Assembly (NCBI RefSeq): GCF_002285635.2
Contig: NZ_CP023049.2
Location: 3,658,001 to 3,722,000 of the forward strand
Source: Chryseobacterium piperi
GTDB lineage: Bacteria; Bacteroidota; Bacteroidia; Flavobacteriales; Weeksellaceae
DNA: 64,000 bases
Reading direction: 5' to 3'
The translations under genes and the position numbers were made by a program. How positions within the stretch are numbered: position 1 is the stretch's first letter; every line of letters starts with the position of its first letter. The notes beneath the pieces were generated by a model, which saw only the letters and a list, made by a program, of their open reading frames with translations, searched no databases and was not told the DNA's origin. Below, in pieces: positions 1 through 5,916 of this stretch.

Positions 1-5
1 TTATT

Positions 6-43
6 AAAAAGTCTCATACATTTATTTGTATGAGACTTTTTTT
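6..43. terminator. Bidirectional hairpin terminator
   Basis: A 15-bp arm (6-20, AAAAAGTCTCATACA) is followed by a 6-nt loop and its perfect complement, ending in a T run to 43. It has T-rich tails on both strands. It can end leftward transcription from the gentisate operon, whose last gene stops at 221, and rightward transcription from beyond the window. Confidence 0.85.
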
Positions 44-58
44 GTTATAGACATAGAC

Positions 59-200
59 GAACTACTACTACTAGAATACTACATACTAGAAAAAGGTAGG
101 TGGCAGATGATAGGTAATAGGTGGCAGGAGGAATTAGTGATTAGAATTTAGGTAAATGGAAAGTAACTAATAACTGACAACCGACAACTAAAAACTAACA
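59..200. repeat. Low-complexity noncoding spacer with short word repeats
   Basis: The stretch has no plausible gene. It is made of iterated short words: actacta runs, then two copies of taggtggcag about 30 bases apart (in imperfect form, ggtaggtggcag and ggtaataggtggcagg), then a run of act/aac/gac words such as aataactgacaac and cgacaactaaaaactaac. It resembles the degenerate filler repeats often seen between flavobacterial genes. No function can be read from it. Confidence 0.45.
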
Positions 201-220
201 ACACTCAACTCTTACCAACA

Positions 221-889
221 TTACCTAAACTCTTTTCGTAGAAATAAACCCACATTGGTTTTGGTTACAGGATTTAAGCCATATTGGTCAAAATCTGTAG
301 CAAGCCCATATTGAAAGGATTTGTGATCCAGCCCTATTCGTAATTGTTGCTGACTTCTGCGATGTAGTTTAAAATCTAACCAGCTTGTGGTTGCCAACAG
401 CTGAGTAAAGAGCTGATAATCCCGAGTAAGAGGGAATCGGTAATTGACCATTATAATGGCTTCCCGTAAAGGAATGTTAATCACCATATAAGAAAGGAAT
501 ATGGTCGCAAATAATCTTGGGGTACGTTTAGAGTACTGTACTGCTAAAAAAGGAGTAATTCCAGTAGTGTTAACGAATTTCATTCCAACACCAGCGGCAA
601 AAGGACCTGCATAATTATAGGTTACAGCCATATTGGTAAATACTTCATCAAATCGCCGGTCCTTTTTAGTGTAAAAGCTGTGTACAGCTGTTATATTAAG
701 AAGATTAAATTTCTTTTGCCGATCAATCTTTTTTGAAACAATAGCAGACATTAATACTTTTCGATAGCCCACGTCAAGCTCAGCCTGAATTATTGGTGGG
801 GGTGGAATGCTATCATGAGCGATTTGTGCCTGAAATAAAAATGATAGGAGTAAAAAGAAATAGCTAAAGTTTTTTTTATACAAATACAT
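221..889 (-). CDS. Small outer-membrane beta-barrel-like protein, function unknown
   Basis: A protein of about 222 aa. I chose the ATG at 889 over a TTG eight codons upstream because a normal signal peptide starts there (Lys-Lys, then a hydrophobic stretch ending FLFQAQ). The mature part has alternating polar and apolar strands rich in Tyr, Phe and Gly and ends in an Arg/Phe-rich strand, as expected of an outer-membrane barrel of about 200 residues. I do not recognise the family. It lies 63 bp downstream of the MFS transporter on the same strand, so it is probably the last gene of the gentisate operon. A role as an outer-membrane channel for the aromatic substrate is only a guess from position. 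Confidence 0.6.
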   Translation of the reverse strand: MYLYKKNFSYFFLLLSFLFQAQIAHDSIPPPPIIQAELDVGYRKVLMSAIVSKKIDRQKKFNLLNITAVHSFYTKKDRRFDEVFTNMAVTYNYAGPFAAGVGMKFVNTTGITPFLAVQYSKRTPRLFATIFLSYMVINIPLREAIIMVNYRFPLTRDYQLFTQLLATTSWLDFKLHRRSQQQLRIGLDHKSFQYGLATDFDQYGLNPVTKTNVGLFLRKEFR

Positions 890-952
890 AAGGATATAAA
901 TTAAGATGAACAACTGAGAGTATGTTTGTTGTATTAAACAATAAGAATAAAA

Positions 953-2245
953 TTATCCTTGTTCTATGGTATTAATGTCTTTCTCTACACAGACTGAAGC
1001 CTTCCAATAGATTATGCTTGCAAGCAATGCTACACCTGTTGCAGATAACAATGAGTAGCGTATGGCATTAACACTATATGTTTCGGATAAAAGATCATTA
1101 AAAAAACCTGGAACAGAGCTGCCAAAACCATGACCGATAAAGTTGCAGGAAATGGTTAATATTGCTGCTGCCAAAGTACGTACTTCTACACGCGTGACAG
1201 TCTGAGCTACACCCCAGGCTACTCCAATATGAAATGCGAGAAAGAATGTTGTAATGCCGAGTCCTATAATAGCCATTGCAGCACTGGTTGAGAATAAAAA
1301 CAACAGAGAAAAGGTTGCACACAAAAATGTTGCTATAGCAGGGATTTGTAAGATGTACTTATAGTCTTTCTTTCCAAAAGTATTGGAAAGCCATCCCCCA
1401 AGAAAAGCACCTGCAAGACCGGTTCCCCCTTTTACAACTCCAACAATCAATCCTATTTGCTTTCCGTCGAAGTGATAGATTCTTCTGAGGAAAGTTGCTT
1501 CCCATGTACTTAATGCATAAATCACGAAAGCTCCCATAGTGGTGGCGATCAGTACGAGACGGTAACTTCGCCGACTAAAAATGTCTTTGAGAGCTTCCCG
1601 TAAAGGAATTCCCAGCTCTTTTAGCTTATAATGCTCTTCTGAGCTGCCACGTAACGGTTCCTTCATGGTTAAGCGGATAACCAGAGCCAGTATAAGTCCT
1701 GGAGCTCCGGCAAAAAAGAAGGCGTACCGCCATCCTAACATTTGGCCGACAAGACCTGCAATGAGATAGCCTAAAAGTATTCCGAGATGGAGCCCTCCGG
1801 AATAAATGCTAAAGGCTTTAGGGCGCTTTTCTTTTGGGAAAAAATCAGAAAGAAGAGAATGCCCCGGAGCAGAACCCATTGATTCTCCAAAACCAACCAT
1901 GATTCTGGCAATAGTAAGCTGAAGAGTATTAGCCACCAGTCCACTAAAAGCGGTCATGGCGCTCCAGATAGTAAGCCCCGTAACAATAATATTCCTTCTA
2001 TTATATCGATCGGCTAGTCTTGCTACAGGAAAGGTCATCGCAGAATAAAAAGCAACAAAAGCGAAACCGGACAGTAAGCCCATCACAGTATCTGACAGAT
2101 GGAATTCCTCTCTGATAGGGTCGAGAAGTACATTGAAAATAACACGATCCAACAAGCCTAGTGCAAATACCAGGGTCAGTAATAGTAGTGCATAATTAGG
2201 CCGGGTTTGCCCCAGCCTTCTATGCTCTGAGATTTGAGAGTCCAT
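953..2245 (-). CDS. MFS transporter, likely for an aromatic acid
   Basis: A 430-aa polytopic protein with about 12 hydrophobic segments, the usual size for the major facilitator superfamily. The loop after the second membrane segment carries the MFS signature (ARLADRYNRRNIIVTG, about residues 75-90). A second motif follows near residue 115 (ARIMVGFGESMG). The N-terminal half resembles the spinster/hexuronate-type branch. It sits 40 bp downstream of the DinB-fold gene in the gentisate operon, so uptake of gentisate or a related hydroxybenzoate is the likely role. The MFS call is firm; the substrate is inferred from neighbours only. Confidence 0.85.
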   Translation of the reverse strand: MDSQISEHRRLGQTRPNYALLLLTLVFALGLLDRVIFNVLLDPIREEFHLSDTVMGLLSGFAFVAFYSAMTFPVARLADRYNRRNIIVTGLTIWSAMTAFSGLVANTLQLTIARIMVGFGESMGSAPGHSLLSDFFPKEKRPKAFSIYSGGLHLGILLGYLIAGLVGQMLGWRYAFFFAGAPGLILALVIRLTMKEPLRGSSEEHYKLKELGIPLREALKDIFSRRSYRLVLIATTMGAFVIYALSTWEATFLRRIYHFDGKQIGLIVGVVKGGTGLAGAFLGGWLSNTFGKKDYKYILQIPAIATFLCATFSLLFLFSTSAAMAIIGLGITTFFLAFHIGVAWGVAQTVTRVEVRTLAAAILTISCNFIGHGFGSSVPGFFNDLLSETYSVNAIRYSLLSATGVALLASIIYWKASVCVEKDINTIEQG

Positions 2246-2285
2246 ATAAGTTTTGTTTTTTTGGTGAGTATAAGGTATACAGGTA

Positions 2286-2789
2286 CTAGCTGATCTGCTT
2301 CACGACCCTGTTAATTTGGGCAACATGGATGTTGTCGTGTTCAACTATGAAATGATCTATGAAATCCCTTAACTTCATTAATCCGAATTTAGGATTCATA
2401 TGCTGAATTTCTTTTTCAAGATCGGCAGGTGTCAGTTTTTCAAATAAACGGGTAATCTCTGCATAGCTTTTTTCCAGACGGTTCCGGATTTCAGCTGATG
2501 ATGGCTGAACCTTATCTGCTTCTTCTATATTGGCTAAACGGGCTGGATTATCCATTTTTCGACCAATAGAAAGAGAAGGATCATGCAGTACTTTTTGGAT
2601 TTCGTTTACAAAGAAAACCCGGGCCTCTCCAATATGCCAGAATACAATACCACAAGACCATTCTTCAAATGAAGGTCTGGTATATAATTTTTGTGTGGGA
2701 ACAACTTCATCTAATAATTTCAAAAAGCTTTTTTGGGAATGTTGAAGAGATTCTTTGATTTCTTGCAAGTTTAATGTTGTATTGCTCAT
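2286..2789 (-). CDS. DinB-fold protein, putative thiol-dependent maleylpyruvate isomerase
   Basis: A 167-aa all-helical protein of the DinB/YfiT superfamily. The three metal-ligand histidines are visible: His52 in WHIGEA, and His151 and His155 in an H-x3-H motif (HDNIH). Mycothiol-dependent maleylpyruvate isomerase has the same fold. This gene lies between the fumarylpyruvate-hydrolase-like gene (23 bp upstream) and the transporter, and no glutathione-transferase-type isomerase is present in the operon. I infer that it converts maleylpyruvate to fumarylpyruvate with a low-molecular-weight thiol as cofactor, possibly bacillithiol, which some Bacteroidota make. The fold is well supported; the reaction is inference. 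It could instead be an unrelated DinB hydrolase or S-transferase. Confidence 0.75.
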   Translation of the reverse strand: MSNTTLNLQEIKESLQHSQKSFLKLLDEVVPTQKLYTRPSFEEWSCGIVFWHIGEARVFFVNEIQKVLHDPSLSIGRKMDNPARLANIEEADKVQPSSAEIRNRLEKSYAEITRLFEKLTPADLEKEIQHMNPKFGLMKLRDFIDHFIVEHDNIHVAQINRVVKQIS

Positions 2790-2812
2790 AATTTATGTTT
2801 TAAGAATTGTAA

Positions 2813-3700
2813 TTATTTAATTGTATTTTGTAGTAAGCCGATATTGGTAATTTCTACTTCCACTACATCTCCTCTTTGCATGAATACTTTAGGAGTTCTC
2901 CCAAATCCGACACCAGAAGGCGTGCCAGTAGCAATGATGTCTCCAGGATTTAGGGTCATGATTTCTGATATAGCTTCAATGAGAGTGGGAACATCAAAGA
3001 TAAGATCACCAATAAAAGATTCCTGCATTACCTGTCCATTCAGCCGAAGTGTAATTTTGGAATTAGCGAGGTTTTCTATTTCATCAGGGGTTATGAGCAT
3101 TGGACCTATAGGACCATGTCCATCAAAGTTTTTTCCTTGCATCCACTGAATAGTCCTAAACTGATATTCACGTACCGTTACATCATTAAAGCAAGAATAT
3201 CCTGCTACATATTCTAAAGCATTTTCCTTTTTTATGTTTTTCCCTTTTTTACCGATAATAACTGCCATTTCAGCTTCATAGTCCAAGGAATTGGATAAGT
3301 CTATATAGGGAACATCTTGTTTGTGGCCATTTAAGGTTGTAGCCATTTTTGCAAATAATACCGGCGTTGAAGGCATTTCGCGTTTCATTTCCATAATATG
3401 ATGCTTATAATTCAACCCCACACATATAATTTTCTCAGGAGATCCTACTACGGGAAGCCATTCAATCTGGTCTTCTTTCCAAACCGTATTTTCTGGAAGT
3501 TGATTCCAGTTTTCCTGAGCATACGTTATAACCTTTTCAGCATCGGATAATCCGGAAGTGCTTTTTAAAGATTCCTGTATACTGGGAGCTAAAGAAATCT
3601 TTGCCAAACTGGCAATTTCATTAAGATCAATGATTTTTTCCTGAACAAAAGCTCCGAATTTGGGTTCTGAAGAACCGACGGTAAACATTAATAATTTCAT
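2813..3700 (-). CDS. Fumarylacetoacetate hydrolase family protein, likely fumarylpyruvate hydrolase
   Basis: A 295-aa protein of the FAH family. The catalytic domain occupies about residues 90-295. It starts at ICVGLNYKHHIMEM, has the acidic metal-binding stretch DYEAEMAVIIGKK and the GKNFDGHGPIGP segment, and ends with GDIIATGTPSGVGFG. The first 80 residues form the shorter N-terminal domain typical of bacterial members. It lies 40 bp downstream of gentisate dioxygenase in the same operon, so it most likely hydrolyses fumarylpyruvate (or maleylpyruvate directly) to pyruvate and a C4 dicarboxylate, the last step of gentisate breakdown. Acylpyruvases of other pathways share these motifs, so the substrate rests on context. 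Confidence 0.88.
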   Translation of the reverse strand: MKLLMFTVGSSEPKFGAFVQEKIIDLNEIASLAKISLAPSIQESLKSTSGLSDAEKVITYAQENWNQLPENTVWKEDQIEWLPVVGSPEKIICVGLNYKHHIMEMKREMPSTPVLFAKMATTLNGHKQDVPYIDLSNSLDYEAEMAVIIGKKGKNIKKENALEYVAGYSCFNDVTVREYQFRTIQWMQGKNFDGHGPIGPMLITPDEIENLANSKITLRLNGQVMQESFIGDLIFDVPTLIEAISEIMTLNPGDIIATGTPSGVGFGRTPKVFMQRGDVVEVEITNIGLLQNTIK

Positions 3701-3740
3701 TGGTTGTATTTTAAAATTGAATATGATTGATTAGAGAAAT

Positions 3741-4823
3741 TTAGAGAGGGCTTTTAAAAACTTCACGGACGAATTGATGACCGTTATTTTCGAGATAAGG
3801 TTCTTCCCTGTATTTATCGAGTGCCCGCATCAGTGGGATATCACTTACAGAGAATAGGATGGCATCAGAATTCTCCGAAATATTACAATGTTCATGACAA
3901 GCCCAGGTAGGAATTACAAAAAAATCCCCTTCTGACCAGTTAAATTGTACTCCATCTATTACTGAATAACCGCTTCCTTCAAAAACATAATATACATTAC
4001 TGGAAACATGGCGATGGGCTTTGGTATGTACTTTAGGACGAATCATTTGTATTGATGCTCCAAAAGTTTTCATGACCGCTTTTCCATTGAAAGAATTGAC
4101 ATATTCCAGAGCCAAATCATCATAAGGACTGGCTTCATCTGCTTCTTTAAGATCATTAAGCGCTTTTAGAGTGTCTTTCCATTTATAAACAGATACCGGA
4201 GGATACTCATTGATAGGGGGTTCCCATAAAGGGCGGTAATTTCCATTGCCATGCTTCAGTACTGATGCATTCATTTTTTTGGTTATTTCCTGTTGATCCA
4301 AATGATAAGATTCAAAGAAATTGGCATTAAGGTAGTTGGTAACGGGAATATCTAAAGCGTCTAACCAGATTGCATGCTTATCATTGATAGAACCATGGTC
4401 ATGCCATAACATGGGAGGATTAAGTACGTAGTCTCCTCTTTCCAAAAAAATTCTGTTTCCTTCAACAGTACTATAAGAACCTTCACTTTGAATAATGAAT
4501 CGTGATGCTTGTGCAATATGGCGATGCGGAGGAGCGATCTCTTTACCATTCAACCATTGTAATGCCATCCACAAAGTCTCAGTAGCATAAGGTTTTCCAT
4601 TAAGACCAGGATTGCTTAGTCCTAAAGCGCGTCGATCCCCTCCGTCTTCAAGCTCAACCAGTTTACCAGCTGTTGATGCCAGCTGATGCAGCTGATCCCA
4701 TTTCCAAAGCCAGGGGATAGCGGCCGGGCTAGGGTGTAACGGTAATACATCTTGCTCTACAAGCCAAAGAGGAGTTAAATTCTGCTCTTTTAGCCTGGAG
4801 TATAGTGCTTCTTTTTCTTTCAT
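3741..4823 (-). CDS. gtdA: Gentisate 1,2-dioxygenase
   Basis: A 360-aa bicupin protein, the normal length for gentisate dioxygenases. It opens the aromatic ring of gentisate to give maleylpyruvate using Fe(II) and O2. The N-terminal cupin has the iron-ligand pattern PPHRH (His100 and His102) and the later WHDHG (His141). A second cupin follows with HTKAHRHVSSNVYYVFEG at about residues 267-284. It is the first gene of the leftward operon, diverging from the PadR regulator across a 252-bp gap. No enzyme that makes gentisate (salicylate or 3-hydroxybenzoate hydroxylase) is in the window, so gentisate either enters the cell or is made elsewhere. Relatives such as 1-hydroxy-2-naphthoate dioxygenase share the fold, but the neighbours favour gentisate. 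Confidence 0.9.
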   Translation of the reverse strand: MKEKEALYSRLKEQNLTPLWLVEQDVLPLHPSPAAIPWLWKWDQLHQLASTAGKLVELEDGGDRRALGLSNPGLNGKPYATETLWMALQWLNGKEIAPPHRHIAQASRFIIQSEGSYSTVEGNRIFLERGDYVLNPPMLWHDHGSINDKHAIWLDALDIPVTNYLNANFFESYHLDQQEITKKMNASVLKHGNGNYRPLWEPPINEYPPVSVYKWKDTLKALNDLKEADEASPYDDLALEYVNSFNGKAVMKTFGASIQMIRPKVHTKAHRHVSSNVYYVFEGSGYSVIDGVQFNWSEGDFFVIPTWACHEHCNISENSDAILFSVSDIPLMRALDKYREEPYLENNGHQFVREVFKSPL

Positions 4824-4895
4824 AATATAGTATTTGTGATATTATTTTATTTTTATTATTCAAAACACTGATTGTTTCTTTTATTGGATTAATTA

Positions 4896-4964
4896 TTATC
4901 ATGGTGATAAATTTAAATATAAATAAATGAATATTCCAAATGAAATTTGAATAAATTTAAATAT
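4896..4964. promoter_or_regulatory. Candidate PadR operator region with paired repeats
   Basis: The gap between the gentisate operon and padR-like gene holds three ordered elements: an inverted repeat TTATCA-tgg-TGATAA (4896-4910), a 14-bp sequence ATAAATTTAAATAT present twice 44 bp apart (4907-4920 and 4951-4964), and between them the inverted repeat CAAAT-gaa-ATTTG (4937-4949). The spacing and symmetry suggest regulator sites. Binding by the adjacent PadR protein is inferred. AT-rich sequence produces chance repeats, but two exact 14-mers this close are notable. Confidence 0.45.
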
Positions 4965-5030
4965 TGTGATAATTTTAGTTTTTTGTTTATTTATTTTTAA
5001 ATAGTATTTAAAGTAATATTTTATAATGAA

Positions 5031-5061
5031 TATGAGAATAGAACTGTAATGATTATATTTG
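5031..5061 (+). promoter_or_regulatory. Promoter of the PadR-like gene
   Basis: A perfect TANNTTTG box (TATATTTG, 5054-5061) is preceded at exactly 19 bp by TATG (5031-5034), one base off the TTTG -33 box of Bacteroidota. The start codon is at 5076, giving a leader of only a few bases. Confidence 0.6.
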
Positions 5062-5075
5062 TATAAAACATCTTT

Positions 5076-5666
5076 ATGTCGACCAAACACATCATTATGT
5101 CTATGTTGGAAATAGCTCCTATGACAGGCTATGAGATTGCTCAAAATCTGAGTACTTCAGTAGTTCCGTTTTGGAGCGCTACTGCCAGCCAGATTTATAA
5201 TGCACTCAAAAGTATGAAGGAGAGTAACCTGGTAGAAACTGAAAATAGTATCAGGGGGGAAAAAATGAATGTGGAGCAGTATACTCTTACCCACACCGGT
5301 CGAAAAGAGCTTGATGATTGGATTCAGGAGGATATTCAGTATATCCCGATTCGGGAGCCTTTTTTACTTTGGTCTTCTTATATGGAGAAATGTACTTTGG
5401 AAAAAGCGATTTCTATCATAGATAAACATATTGAGAGATTTGAAAAAAGAGCGCATCAGCTTGAAGAAGCTACCTATAAAATACAAACCAATGAGTATAA
5501 GCTTATGAAAATGAGATCGGAATCTACCCCGAAAGAAAAGCTTAAAAAAATCCAGATGGCTCGTGCTTTTGCTTATGGGGAAATTGCTGCAAAAGCACGA
5601 TTTGAAGTGGAGCAGGCTAAACGTATCCGGCAATTTGCTTATTCTTTTTTTTCAGAAAATGACTAA
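5076..5666 (+). CDS. PadR family transcriptional regulator
   Basis: A 196-aa protein with an N-terminal winged helix (about residues 1-85, including MTGYEIAQNL, then SQIYNALKSMKESNLV and the wing region EQYTLTHTGRKEL). A long charged helical C-terminal domain (about 92-180) is typical of the larger PadR proteins and mediates dimerisation. The gene is divergent from the gentisate operon. PadR proteins usually repress phenolic-acid genes and release DNA on binding the phenolic, so control of the neighbouring gentisate operon is the natural reading. The start is set by the promoter a few bases upstream. A hairpin terminator follows the stop at once. Confidence 0.88.
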   Translation: MSTKHIIMSMLEIAPMTGYEIAQNLSTSVVPFWSATASQIYNALKSMKESNLVETENSIRGEKMNVEQYTLTHTGRKELDDWIQEDIQYIPIREPFLLWSSYMEKCTLEKAISIIDKHIERFEKRAHQLEEATYKIQTNEYKLMKMRSESTPKEKLKKIQMARAFAYGEIAAKARFEVEQAKRIRQFAYSFFSEND

Positions 5667-5675
5667 TAAAAAAAC

Positions 5676-5712
5676 AAAACCTAATACGAAGTAAAGTATT
5701 CTGGTTTTTTTT
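5676..5712 (+). terminator. Hairpin terminator after the PadR-like gene
   Basis: Arms AAAACC(t)AATAC (5676-5687) and GTATT(ct)GGTTTT pair around an 8-nt loop, followed by a run of eight T (5705-5712). It begins ten bases after the stop codon. Confidence 0.7.
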
Positions 5713-5863
5713 GAATGCTTTTGTATGGGCGGAATTTATTTTTCCGGCTAATGTATGGGTGTATTTTCATCATTTTATCTCCCTATTTTTTATGCTTATG
5801 ATTTGAGTATAAATGTGTTGAATTTTAATTTATATACCTAATATTCTTTTTAGGTAGTAGTAC

Positions 5864-5894
5864 TTTGTTAAATAGTATTAAAATATTATGTTTG
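5864..5894 (+). promoter_or_regulatory. Consensus sigma-A promoter of the first SusC/SusD pair
   Basis: TTTG (5864-5867), a 19-bp spacer and TATGTTTG (5887-5894) match the Bacteroidota consensus exactly. The start codon lies 22 bases after the -7 box. Upstream, TGTATGGG occurs twice 30 bp apart (5722-5729 and 5752-5759), a possible activator site. Confidence 0.75.
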
Positions 5895-5916
5895 CGATAA
5901 GTTATACGAATATAAT

